DNA of 64,000 nt from Cafeteria roenbergensis (Eukaryota; Sar; Bigyra; Bicosoecida; Cafeteriaceae), in the NCBI GenBank assembly GCA_008330645.1, contig VLTN01000029.1, forward strand, positions 186,001-250,000, given 5' to 3'. How positions within the stretch are numbered: the first letter of the stretch is position 1; the number at the start of each line of letters is the position of its first letter. Shown piece by piece: positions 12,202 through 22,400 of the stretch. The notes beneath the pieces are model-generated. The model was not told the origin of the DNA. It saw only the letters and a list, made by a program, of their open reading frames with translations, and did not search any database. The position numbers were made by a program, and so were the translations under genes.

Positions 12202-15090
12202 TCAGACGCCCTGCCCGCCGGTCGACGTGCCGGCCTCGCTCCGCAGCGCGGCGGCTCCGGGCGCCGCTGCGCCCCCGCCTGGGCCGTGGCTCTGGATCGC
12301 CGCGTCCGTGCCCGCGCCGCCCCTGGCTGGATGGCCGGGCGAGCGCCGCCTCGCGCTGGACTGCTGGTTCATCAGCCAGAACACGCCACCCACCACCAGC
12401 GCCGCCCCCGCCACGGATGCCACGACCACCACCGGCGACGTCTCCCCGGCGCTCGCCTGCGTACCGTCCTGGCGGCTTGCGTCGCCGCTGCCGGCGGCCC
12501 CGAGTCCCTGGCTGGGCGAAGACGAGGGGCTGCTGGACGGAGACGACGAGGGCGTGGGCGAAGGGGTCGTCGAGGGCGTGTTGGATGGGGACGGGGTGGC
12601 GGTGAGGGTGGTGGTCGGGGACGGGGTGGCGGTGAGGGTGGTGGTCGGGGACGGGGTGGCGGTGAGGGTGGTGGTCGGGGACGGGGTGGCGGTGAGGGTG
12701 GTCGTCGGGGAGGCACTGACCGAGGGCGAGGCGCTGACCGAGGGCGAGGCGCTGACCGAGGGCGAGGCGCTGACCGAGGGCGAGGCGCTGACCGAGGGCG
12801 AGGCGCTGACCGAGGGCGAGGCGCTGACCGACGGGGAGGCGCTGACCGAGGGCGAGACACTGACCGAGGGCGAGGCGCTGACCGAGGGCGAGGCGCTGAC
12901 TGACGGCGAGGCGCTGACTGACGGCGAGGCGCTGACCGACGGCGATGCCGACACCGAGCTGGAGGGGCTACTGCTCGGTGATGGCGAGGCTGTCATCGAT
13001 GTCATGGCGATTGCGTACAGCTCGTTGCCCAGCTCCTCGGCTACCGCGAGGCTGGCAAAGAAGAGTCTGCCCTCGAACTCAATGAAATGCTCTTGCTTCT
13101 CAAAGTCAGGGACCGTCACATCGATGCCTGGGGCTCCGTCCCGGAGCTTTTCTTCGGAGTCCATGATGAACAGCTGGCCATTCCCGCTGATTCCTTGCGC
13201 TTGTATTGCAAGGGTGCCCTGGTATGGGAAGAGGGAGCCCAGCGTGGACACTTCGGGCGTCGCCACCTGATGAATCTCGTCTGTAGCGAGCGTGTACCGG
13301 TACATCCCCTTCTCGTATGTCATGGTGTCCGTGACGGCCAGGAAGTACAGCACTTCGCCCACCGCCACAAGGTTGGACGGGGACGACGAAGTGCTTCCAG
13401 GCTCGATGTCCTTCACCAGGGATGCGCCGGCCCCCGGCGTGTGCTTGAACAGCTCCTCCCCGTAGTCTGTACTGTCAGCACTGAAGTAGACGCTGCTTCC
13501 CATTGCCGTCAAGAACGTGGGCGCTGGCCCGTTGAATGTTCCCGCTAGCTCGTCGACCTTCGTCACGCCACCGCCTGGTGTGTAGTAGTACAGGAAGTAC
13601 TTATACTCGCCCGGTGTCGCCGAGAAGTACAGCACGTCGCCCACGGCGCACAAATATGAGGGGCTGGACGAGTCCAGTCCCACTCGAATGTCCTGCAGCA
13701 GCACATACTCCGACGTGGCCGGGTTGTACTGAGTCAGCTCGTCTCCCTTGTCGAGGTAGGTGCGGCCCATGGCGAGGGAGCCATTGAAGCTGGCCATGCT
13801 GATGATCCAGGTCTCTTCCTGGCCGTGCGAGAGGTCCGCCACCAGCATCGCGCCGTGCGTGGAGTTGTACTTCCACAGCTCGTCGCCATGCGTCCCGTCG
13901 TCGGCGGTGAAGTACAGCTCCCCGTCGTGGACGGCGAACGCGTGCGGGGACGAGCTTGCGACTTCGTCGTTCAGGTCGTGGACCAGCTCGATGGCGTCCC
14001 CGCTGGCCGAGAGGCGGTGCAGCTCCCAGCCGAGCGTCTGGGTGTAGTACGGCATGTACAGCACGCCGCTCAGCGTGGCCATGAGCCCGAACACGCCGCT
14101 GCCAGCGCCGGGCACCGAGTCCGCCACCAGCACCGCCGTCGTGCCGTCGAGGCGGAAGAGCTCCCGGCCCGTGTCGGGCCTGACCGCCGTGAAGTGGAGC
14201 TTGCTGTCGAACTCGATGAGCCACTCCGGGAAGGAGCCCTCCGCGCCGGGGTTGATGTCGGCCACGCGCGTGGGCGCGTTGGAGCCGTCGTACTTCCACA
14301 GCTCCTGGCCCGCGCCGTCTCCGCCGTCGGCGCTCATGTAGAGCTCGCTGTCGAAGACGCAGAGGTGCGACACATTGCTGCTTGCGCCGCCCGGGTTGAT
14401 GTTGAATGCCAGAGACACCGAGCCCTGCTTCAAGACGAAGAGCTCAACGCCGACGTCAGCGTCGTGGGAGTTGGCCTGCATGAAGAGCTTGCCATCGAAC
14501 TCAACGAGGTACTTTGGGTCGCCGCCCTTGCCCGCTTCGGTGCTGAACTCGTGCTTCAGCTCCACCATGGTTGCTCCGCTCATTTCATAAAGTTCCCTTC
14601 CCTGGCTAGCGGCTTCTTCAGCGGCGAAGTACATGTGGTCATTGTGGGCTGTCAAGAACGTTGGAAACGAGCCTGGGGAGCCTGGATGCAGATTGCTGAG
14701 TCTGAATGTGCTGCCATCATGGGATTCCAGACGCGCTGGCTCCACTCCGCTTCCACTGATGTATACACCCATGAATTTGTCTCCCGCAAATTTGCAGATG
14801 TAAATATCCTCGCTCTTCGCCGCTATGGGAAGGTTCGTCGTTTGCTGTTCGAGACCCGTTGTCGGATCAAACGAGAAAACTTCAACGTTTGGGTTTCCGC
14901 TGTCGCCACCACCCTGGTCGCCGCTGAAATACAGCTTGCCGTCGATTGCGAAGAGCCGCAGCACACCGCCGTCGCCGCCGAGCGGGCTGATGTCCTTGAT
15001 CAGCTCAGGCGTGACCTGCGCGCCCGCCGCAAGTGACATGAGCCCGGCTGACAGCAGCGCCAGCGCTTGCACTGGTGAGTGCCGAATCAT
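12202..15090 (-). CDS. Type I surface protein with ELWxxDGT-type propeller repeats and SPT-rich stalk
   Basis: 962 residues. The ATG at 15090 is chosen because it opens a clear signal peptide (MIRHSPVQALALLSAGLMSL...AAGAQ); the frame extends upstream without a better start. Residues about 25-700 hold some ten degenerate repeats of the form [EL]-[WF]-x-x-[DN]-G-[TS] followed by VADI.PG and L.x.ld..LYF.A, for example ELWKYDG, ELFRLDGT, ELWKYNST and ELFKHTPG. These are the hallmark of ELWxxDGT beta-propeller-like repeats, best known from bacterial secreted proteins. A Ser/Pro/Thr/Val stalk follows (about 715-880), built of TATPSPTTTL decapeptides and SVSASP hexapeptides and likely O-glycosylated. 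A single membrane helix (about 882-905, VVVVASVAGAALVVGGVFWL) and a short basic tail end the protein. The predicted topology is outside-facing. A role in adhesion or as a surface receptor is inference. Confidence 0.85.
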   Translation of the reverse strand: MIRHSPVQALALLSAGLMSLAAGAQVTPELIKDISPLGGDGGVLRLFAIDGKLYFSGDQGGGDSGNPNVEVFSFDPTTGLEQQTTNLPIAAKSEDIYICKFAGDKFMGVYISGSGVEPARLESHDGSTFRLSNLHPGSPGSFPTFLTAHNDHMYFAAEEAASQGRELYEMSGATMVELKHEFSTEAGKGGDPKYLVEFDGKLFMQANSHDADVGVELFVLKQGSVSLAFNINPGGASSNVSHLCVFDSELYMSADGGDGAGQELWKYDGSNAPTRVADINPGAEGSFPEWLIEFDSKLHFTAVRPDTGRELFRLDGTTAVLVADSVPGAGSGVFGLMATLSGVLYMPYYTQTLGWELHRLSASGDAIELVHDLNDEVASSSPHAFAVHDGELYFTADDGTHGDELWKYNSTHGAMLVADLSHGQEETWIISMASFNGSLAMGRTYLDKGDELTQYNPATSEYVLLQDIRVGLDSSSPSYLCAVGDVLYFSATPGEYKYFLYYYTPGGGVTKVDELAGTFNGPAPTFLTAMGSSVYFSADSTDYGEELFKHTPGAGASLVKDIEPGSTSSSPSNLVAVGEVLYFLAVTDTMTYEKGMYRYTLATDEIHQVATPEVSTLGSLFPYQGTLAIQAQGISGNGQLFIMDSEEKLRDGAPGIDVTVPDFEKQEHFIEFEGRLFFASLAVAEELGNELYAIAMTSMTASPSPSSSPSSSVSASPSVSASPSVSASPSVSASPSVSASPSVSVSPSVSASPSVSASPSVSASPSVSASPSVSASPSVSASPSVSASPSVSASPTTTLTATPSPTTTLTATPSPTTTLTATPSPTTTLTATPSPSNTPSTTPSPTPSSSPSSSPSSSPSQGLGAAGSGDASRQDGTQASAGETSPVVVVASVAGAALVVGGVFWLMNQQSSARRRSPGHPARGGAGTDAAIQSHGPGGGAAAPGAAALRSEAGTSTGGQGV
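12591..12710. repeat. 30-bp tandem repeat, four units
   Basis: Four 30-base units, three identical and the fourth with one change. They encode the TATPSPTTTL decapeptides of the surface-protein stalk on the minus strand. Near-identity of units points to recent expansion or homogenisation. Confidence 0.9.
12711..12944. repeat. 18-bp tandem repeat, 13 units
   Basis: Thirteen 18-base units of the type AGGCGCTGACCGAGGGCG. They encode SVSASP hexapeptides of the stalk. Units differ by a few substitutions, mainly GAG/GAC and GGC/GGG. Confidence 0.9.
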
Positions 15091-16175
15091 CCTGATTGGC
15101 AATGGGTTGGCCTGCGCGCAGCAAGGGCTGGCGCGGAAGGCGAGGAGTGGGTGAATGCGAGGTGACACGGTCCGACGGCAGGGTTCGCTGCTCGCGCCGG
15201 CCACAGTCGAGGCCGACCCGCCTGCTGACCGCCGCTCCATGCATTGAGTGCTTCCAAACAAGCTTACCTCGGACGCGTGCCGCCTGGCGCGCCGGAGAGA
15301 CGGTGCGCGCTGCTCGATGCCGCGCGGAAGAGTGCTGATGTCTCCGGCGCTTCGAGCTCACGGGGCTGCCTCTGCCCGGGGAAAAGTGCCGCCGAATGGC
15401 CTCTCTCGTGCCGGCATGCCGTGCAGGCTGCCCAGCTGCCAGCGTGGGGAATGCCCAGCGCGTTCGCTTCGGGTGGGCGCAGTGGGCGCGCGGCGCGCGA
15501 TTCGCTTGGTGACCTGCCAAGCCGGCCTCGCAACCGAAAGGCGTGCTGTCGCCGCGCCGAGTCGCCAACGCGCTCCGCAAGTGGCAGACCCCCGCTGGGC
15601 CGCCACGCCCGGGCGCTTGGCGTCAGGCCCTCCGACCACCCTCCGACTGTGTCGGTCTAGACTGGACACCGATGATGTGTTGCGGGCCCGGGACTGGAGG
15701 CGAGGGAGTCGCGTGCAAAGTCTCAGGCACCAGCTGCAGACCGCATGGGCACCCCCGGACCACTGCGGACGGGAGAGCCGACAAGTCCCCACTCCACGCC
15801 CAAGCTGCAGCCACTGGCAGCGCATGCGCGCGCGCGATGTCGCCTGGCCCGTGCCGCCCAAGCGTGGCGCTGCGCTGCAAGGGGCCGAACAAGCTCGACC
15901 CAAATGCAACCCAGCGCTCTCGACACCGCACACGATTGCGCTCGCTGCAACACCTGACTCGACCGCGCCGAGTCGCGGCATGGATCAGACGCCCGCGTGA
16001 GACATGGGTGCGTGTCCGACTCGCTTCAACTCGGCGGCAGGCGTCAGAGAGTGCAGCGCAAAGCATCTCAGTTTCACAATGCAAAAGCCACGCACCACGA
16101 CACCTCGCCCAGCGCTCCCAGCACCGGCGCCAGCCGCGGGCAAGGGGCAAGGGGCAAATGGTGGCGACCAGCGCC
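15091..16175. other. Spacer upstream of the surface-protein gene
   Basis: About 1.1 kb between the signal-peptide ATG of the propeller gene and the stop of the small secreted gene. It should hold the promoter and 5' leader of the propeller gene. Open frames exist on both strands but none shows a conserved motif, signal peptide or convincing exon structure. Confidence 0.5.
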
Positions 16176-16843
16176 TCACACCTTGGAGCCCGCCTTGAAC
16201 ACGGGCACGCCCGCCAGGACCGCGCCGAGCGTCTGGCGGAACTTGGGGGGCGCGTCCTTGCCGGCAGCGGCTGAGTGGCCCTGCGGCACCTCCACCTTGC
16301 CGTCGTACGAGGGCGGGGCCATCACGTTGGTGCCGTCGCAGTTGGCCTCGTCCGAGACCTCGGTGCCGTCGGCGCAGCGGCCCTTGGCGGACGAGACGAC
16401 GGTGGCCTTGCTGGAGAAGGCGACGCGGCCGCCGGCGGGGCAGTTGAGCGGGTCGGCGCGCAGCTCGCCGGTGGAGCATCGGAACATACCGTCCGGGACG
16501 GGGTCCTCCTGGGCCGTGGACTGCGCGCGGAGGCTCGGGGGAGGGGGGGGGAAGGGGGGATGGCGGCCAAAATGCAATCAGGGCCGGTACCCCACTGGCC
16601 GGCGACAGCCGCGCGCGCCACATGCCCACTTTGCCGGCCACCGCCAGAAACTTCGCAGGCCAGCGCGGACGCGCGGCGGTGGCCTGGAGCTCGAGCCTGA
16701 CGCTCTGGCGGACCAGCGGGCCCGATGGAGCGAGCCTGCGCCGCGCCCGAGCCGCCTCTGCTTCTCACCCGGAGGGACGCGCTGGCGGACGCCGCCATGG
16801 CCGCGACTGAGAGCGCAATGGCCAGAAGCTTGGTCACGAGCAT
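16176..16843 (-). CDS. Small secreted protein with duplicated Cys motif (two exons)
   Basis: Model: complement join of 16176-16520 and 16769-16843, giving 139 residues. Exon 1 (25 codons) is exactly a signal peptide, MLVTKLLAIALSVAAMAASA and five further residues. The donor is GTGAGA; the acceptor lies behind a long C/T tract (RC of 16521-16560) and both splice in phase 0. The mature part carries two copies of a C-x2-G-x7-N-C motif (RCSTGELRADPLNC and RCADGTEVSDEANC), suggesting two small disulphide loops, then a Pro/Lys/Ala tail ending FKAGSKV. I do not recognise a family. It lies between two other secreted-protein genes on the same strand, 219 bases downstream of the GH28-like stop. Function is unknown; an extracellular peptide or matrix component is possible. 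Confidence 0.7.
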
Positions 16844-17062
16844 GGCGCGGTCTTCCTGCGATGCGGCAGGTGGGCCGCTCGCCAAGGCGTCTTGCCGCTC
16901 GCTGCGGCTCTCGACGTCGCTCTGCCCGAAAACAGCGAGTGAATGTTTGCGACCGCTATACATTCGAGCTCGAGCATGATGTTCAGCAAGCTGACCCGCT
17001 TCAGCAGGGCGCGCCGTGCACACCACGGCACACAATCGCTGCAACGAGGACAGGCGGAGCGC

Positions 17063-17938
17063 TCAAGGCTGCGTGCGGGAAGCGGGCCCGTTCTTGCAGG
17101 AGGGCAGCGGCACCAACCCGTCAAACGCGCCGTAGGTCTGGTCGCACACCCACTGGAAGGTGCTCGCGTTCCACAGGCTCGAAGAGAGCGTCACATCGTG
17201 CATGTCGATGCCCCTGCACGGGTTGGTGACGTTGCAGCGCAGGACGCCAGGCTGGGGCCACAGAACATCTTCCATCTGGATGTTGCTGAAGGTGATGTTG
17301 CCCACCGTGATGCGCGGCTGGGTTGGCGGCCACCAGCCGTCGCCGCCGCCGTTGGGCTCCTTTTGCTGCTGCGGGCCCACATAGACGGGGTACCAGAACC
17401 CGTCCTTTGCGTGAATGTCGCTGTAGTGGACGTTTTCGATGATGCCAGTTCCCTTGTCGCCGCCGTTGGTCTTGACGTACAGGGTCTTGGTCGGCGCGGT
17501 GAAGCTGATGTTTCGGACGGTGACGTCACGGATGCAGTTGACAGTGAGGTGCGGGGGCACAGACCCCATCGACGCGCCCACCCCAAAAAGCACGATGCTG
17601 TCCTCGATGGTGATGTTCTGAGAGCACCCGATGGACCCGCCTCCGGTGAGCGTTTGCGGCTGCGGCAGACAAAGCGGCAGCAGAGCGCAATTCGCCGTGA
17701 ACGCAGGTGACGATACTCATGTGCCGTCGTGGCGCTGGCAAACCAACTGCCCACGGCGGCTTGCTCGCCCTTCCACAGGCTGAACCAAGCACCCCACTCT
17801 CTTCCCGAAGCCGCTGCCCCGCCCTCCTGCCACCGCGGCTTCTTGGCTCTCACCTTGACACAGTACGAGTCGTCCCAGTTGGTCACGTTGCAGTCGTGAA
17901 TCCAGATTCCTTGGCCGGCCACGTCTACCCCACTGCGC

Positions 17939-17974
<36 letters not shown>

Positions 17975-19130
17975 GGGCGCGGGCGAGGGCAGTCACGCCT
18001 GCAGCTGAAACCCCTGGGACTCGCATGCGTGCGCCGCGCGAGGCAGCGGCTCAAGCGAGCCGGGGCGGCCCCTCTGCTCCTTGGCTCCCACCCCTTGACT
18101 CCCAACGGCGCGGGAGCCTGGCTGGCCGCATCGCTCACTCGGTGTTCAGAGGGTACATTGGGATGCCTGGGAAGGGAATCGCGTCGCTCGACTCCGCGGC
18201 CATCATGCGGACGGTGAGCGACGCGGCGTGCCACGCGCCCGAGATGCCCGACGAGGCGACGCCGTCGATCCACGCGTCCACAGCTGCCAGCGCGGCCTCA
18301 CGAGGCGCGTCCGTTTCGGCGGCCATTCGGTCCGCAACAAGGCCGCGCGCGTCGCTGTGGCTGACTGTGAGGCGGCCGGTGCGTTCGAGGGCACCCACGG
18401 CGCCCCCCCAGTCCGTCCAGATGTGCACCCGCTCCACCTCCAGGGCCCGCTGCTGCTCGAGGTAAAAATTGAATCGCGGGCTGTTGCTGGTGCGGACGCC
18501 AGAGACCAGAGTGCCCTCGCAATGGCTTGCGTACACCAGGGTCGGCGTCTCTGCGTCGACGATGTTGAGAACTCGGACCCACCACCACTCGAGCCCGTGG
18601 CCCTCGATGAGCGACTCCTCCGTGCCAAGGAGCGCAAACCCCGTGGACTGCGACAGGCTGATGACCGGCTTGAACGCCCCAGGGTGCTGCAGCGGCCAAG
18701 CAGAGATGTTTTGGTGAACGGAAAGCGTGCCCTCAATGAGCAGCGAGGCATCCGTCAGGTTGGCAAGTTCGACCGGGAGAATGTCATACTCAAAGCCTGC
18801 CGGGACCACGGCCACTCCGGCGCTGCCCGCCGAAGCGCGGACCGCGGCCTCGATGGCGCGCGCGTTTGCGAGGGCTGCGCCGGTTGAACTGTCGCCGGCG
18901 ATGGCGCCAAACTCGTCGATGGAGATGCGAGGAAGCGCCTCCACCGCGGAGCGGCTTGGAACAATGCCAAGAGACGTGTACGGGGCCGGCTTGCGGCGCG
19001 CGTTCACCCCTGGGCCGGTGCCGGCGCTTCGAACAAACTGCGCGCCCGCGCTGCCAAGTCCGCCGGCCGACGTTGCCGCGCCCGCGGCGCAGAGCGCGAG
19101 GGCGAGGACGAGACCACAGTGAGGCACCAT
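17063..19130 (-). CDS. Secreted GH28-like (polygalacturonase-fold) protein, three exons
   Basis: Model: complement join of 17063-17659, 17854-17932 and 18139-19130, giving 555 residues. The ATG at 19130 starts a signal peptide (MVPHCGLVLALALCAAGAAT). The introns (206 and 194 bases) are GTGAG...CAG. GH28 landmarks are NTD at 329-331 (LNTDGVDV, with the Asp codon split by intron 1), the DD pair at 351-352 (NWDDSYCVK), and parallel-helix coils such as GCSQNITIEDS. The canonical GHG motif reads GVG (383-385) and the usual RIK reads YVK (in LYVKTN). The downstream block GTGIIENVHYSDIH, YVGPQQQK and CNVTNPCRG resembles a GH28-related subfamily that, as I recall it, shares GVG and YVK. The family acts on galacturonan-type chains; the substrate here is uncertain. 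The exon 3 acceptor at 17660 is the least certain boundary. Divergent from the 19404 gene. Confidence 0.83.
17942..17971. repeat. (GA)n microsatellite inside intron 1 of the GH28-like gene
   Basis: A 30-base GA run. On the coding strand it is a CT tract directly before the TTGCGCAG acceptor, so it serves as an extended polypyrimidine tract. Confidence 0.85.
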
Positions 19131-19403
19131 GCAGGCAGCCTGGCTACGGCTGCGGGGATGAGGCGAATCCAGGAAACGCCGCTGGTGGCGCTCCTTGTGC
19201 AAGCGGCGCCAGACACGTCTCCGGCACAAATCGCATATTGGCCACTACGCAAGGATACGTGCCGCAGCCCGTCACACTGCGCCCCGCTTGGCCCAGTCTG
19301 CAGCACTCGCCCAGGAGACGCCAAGCACAGTGTTCTCTTGCCTCAGGCCAAGCCCCAGGCTGGCAGGAGGCGCGGCGGTGGGGCTGCTGACGCAAGCAGG
19401 GCT
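19131..19403. promoter_or_regulatory. Shared divergent promoter region
   Basis: 273 bases separate the ATGs of two divergent signal-peptide genes, the GH28-like gene (minus) and the 2175-residue gene (plus). It includes a relatively AT-rich patch near 19225-19255 (CGCATATTGGCC). No named promoter element is certain; the shared-promoter role is inferred from the layout. Confidence 0.45.
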
Positions 19404-22400
19404 ATGCGAGGCTGCTGGGGCCAAGCGGCCTGCTTTGCAGCGGTGCTCGGAGCCGCCGCAGTTGCCACACCAGGGGCCTCTGCGCCCCATGCACTAGGGT
19501 CGTTTGCTTGGGCTGGTGGGACTGGCAGTCGCGCCCCTCGTGCCGCAGAACACGAGGAGTTCGCGGTTTCGGCCCTCCGCGCCGCAGCCGCGCACGCCCT
19601 CTCCCCGCGCTTCTGCGGCATTGCTGCCATGGCGCTGGGAATTCACAATCACGTGCATGCCCCCCGTGAGCTCCCGCGCGCACCTCCAGTCACCGAGCGC
19701 GCCTGTGCCGTGCGGGTCGCATACTCGGCCTCGGGCCCTCACCACTTGCTGCTGGCCTCTCGATCGCCGCACCGCCGTCCTCTTGCAGGAAGGGCAGAGC
19801 AGCAGATTCACAAAGCGGTTGCAGGCCTGTGCCACGAGCACCTGGGCGAGCATGCCGGCGCGGCTCTGCTTCAGATGTTCCCCGCAAGAGTCTCCGCTGT
19901 TGAGCTCCCGGTGGCAGCGACGCTACGGAGAGCCCAGGCAGCCCGCCAGCTGGCACAAGCTACTTTCAACAGTGGCGACGGAAGCGTGGGTGCTGGCTCG
20001 GTGAAGCGCCTGAGCCGTGCTCAGGCGGCGCGTGCGATTGTCGAGGCCGACGCTCGGGCGACTGCCCTCGCGCAAGCGCGGAGCCGGCTCCCTGGCTCGC
20101 CGCTGGACCAGAGAGACACAAATCTGTCAATTTCAGCACGCACGCATGCTGTTGAGGCGTGGCTGGAGGCTGGACCCTCCGGAGCGACAGTCGCCACAAC
20201 GATCAATGCCACGGGCAGCCATCGCAGCTCGCTGGCCAGCGGCGGCACGGCCTCGGCATCGCACCTTTCGTTCATCAAGTCCGCATTCGTCGCAACATGG
20301 TTTCACGCGCTCCAGGCGCACGAAACCGAGGCTGAGGGAAGAGTCATCTCAGCCGACCTTGCGCTTGCCAAGTGCAACGAAACGTTGGCCCGCCTCTCAG
20401 AGGCCCTGAAGCGGGAGGCGTCGGCTGGTGGGAAAACCCACTGGTTCGTGGCCGCGCGACTTCGGGGCGGATCAAAGGAGCTGAGCGACGCGCGCTCGGC
20501 GGGTGCATCCCTTGCGCAGCAGCTGGACCTGGAAGAAGCGAGGTGTGCCAAGCTCCGCCAAGCTGAGCAGCAAGCCCGTCGAGACTTGGCCGATATCCGC
20601 TCCGAGCGAAGCAAGTGGAAGCTGGCGCTGCACGACTTGCACGCCGAGCTCGTCCGGCGTCGCCCTCGCGAGGTCAACACGTCGCTGCTGGGTCCGGCAC
20701 GAAGGCTCGTCAGCCTGGTTGCAGGATTGGAGGAGGCGGTGGCTGCGGCTGCAAAGATGGGCTCTGGCCCATCAGGAGACGTCGCTGGCATGCTTGCAGC
20801 GGCTTTCCGCCTTGGCGGCGGATCTGACGCCACGCAGCGAGCCTTGGCCATTGCGCTCAAGGCGCAGACGCAGAGCAAGCCAGACGCCGAGGTCATGCGG
20901 GACAAGGTTGATACTGCCCTTGGGCTCGTCGGCCACCCTGAGCTTGCCAGACTGGCTGCAGACGATTGGGAGGGGGATCCCAGAGAGCTTGTGGGAGGGG
21001 CTGAGGCGACATTCCAGCAGTCGGGAGGGCTCGAAGAAGACAGGGCTGGCAGCGCTGGGATATCGGCTGCCCTGGGGGCGCTGGGCTTCGGCGCAGGGCC
21101 GCTGTCGGGCTTCAGCGCCGGTCGGCGGCCTGGTGTGCCGAGCGGCGCCCAAAGTGGCAGCGCAGCGGACGGGGAAACGGGGCAGAGGAGCACGCGCAGC
21201 GGTGCCAAAAACCCATCGTCAAACGGGGGGGGGGGAGGCGCCAGTGAGCTCGGCCAGGACTACTCCGTCCCAGACAAGACATGTTTCACACTCCCAGAGT
21301 GTCGGATCAAGGTTGCTTTGTTTGGGGCGCAAATGACCAGACGGTTTGCGCACGCCGCAGCAGCCGCCCAAGTCGGTCGTGCCTTTGCTGCCTTGGGAAA
21401 GGTAGAAACGCACGCAGCCTACATCCCCATGTACCTCGGGAAGGCACTGCGAAGCATCATCCCCAAGGTTATTGGACCGGTGCTGACCGGGTTCGACGGC
21501 GAGACGTGCAGGGTCGCGGGAGCAAGTGCGCACATCTTGTGCGACTTTCAGGATTTGGACATGAAGAGCGACTGCGTTTTGAAAATGAGCAACGCGTTTC
21601 AGGACTTGACGTCGTCGTCTGCGGGCAAGGTGGTCTCGTGCTACGCGCTCGCGCTCTCACGGTTCGGCCAGCAGATTTTTCCAGGGGCTCTGGGCCTCGA
21701 GTGCATGAAAGTTCTGAGCGCTCCGCAAAAGGTGGCCGACCAGCAGGTCAAGGCGATGGAAGGCTTCCTCAAGTCTCGCCTGGAGCAAATCATCTCGCGA
21801 GTCGACATGATTATTTCGACCGTGGTGGGCTTCGCGGACAGCTTTGTCAAAGGGCTCATCACTATGGCGCTCTCAGCCGCCCCTTTTGGCCCTCCCACCT
21901 CGCCTGCTCAAGCCGCGCGCCTCGCAACAGAGCGAGTGAGGCTCGCGAGGGACGCGAAGCTTGCGCTGGGGCTTGCCAACCAGAGCTACTGGGCAATCAA
22001 GATGGAGCGGTTTGCCTCCAAAGTTGGCTTCAACCTCAAGGATGTGGTGGATGGCAAGGGCTACGTCGGGGCAATCCAAGACATGGCGACGATGCGCTCC
22101 CTGCACGCCGCTTGGCTAGCGGCGCGAAACTTCGTTGCGTTTGCCAGAGACGAGCTGGGCAAAGCGGAGGATTCCCACGACACGGCCTTGGGACATAGAG
22201 AACCAGACGGGGGCGGTTGCCTGCCCCTCCGCTGTCCCTTGCCCGGGGGCCCGTTTGCCGAGTTAGGCAATCGAATCGCCAAGCTGGCGGACACAATCAA
22301 GGACGGCCTCCAAATGGCCTCTGTCCCAGACCCGCCCCTGCCGGGGCTGGACGCCGACGTGCCCAACTTTGATTTGTCCTTCTCCCTTCCGCCCTTGCCG

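Noticed and set aside
12590-12950. CRISPR-like array
   Set aside because: The direct repeats have no spacers, are contiguous coding tandem repeats, and the genome is eukaryotic.
12164-13270. Plus-strand open frame with GEALTE-type repeats
   Set aside because: It is the antisense of the tandem-repeat stalk of the propeller protein. The minus strand has the signal peptide, propeller repeats and membrane helix, so the plus frame is a by-product of periodic sequence.
15543-16274. Possible plus-strand gene in the 15-16 kb spacer
   Set aside because: The open frame is Arg/Pro/Ser-rich, runs antisense into the small secreted gene, and shows no signal peptide, domain or splice support.
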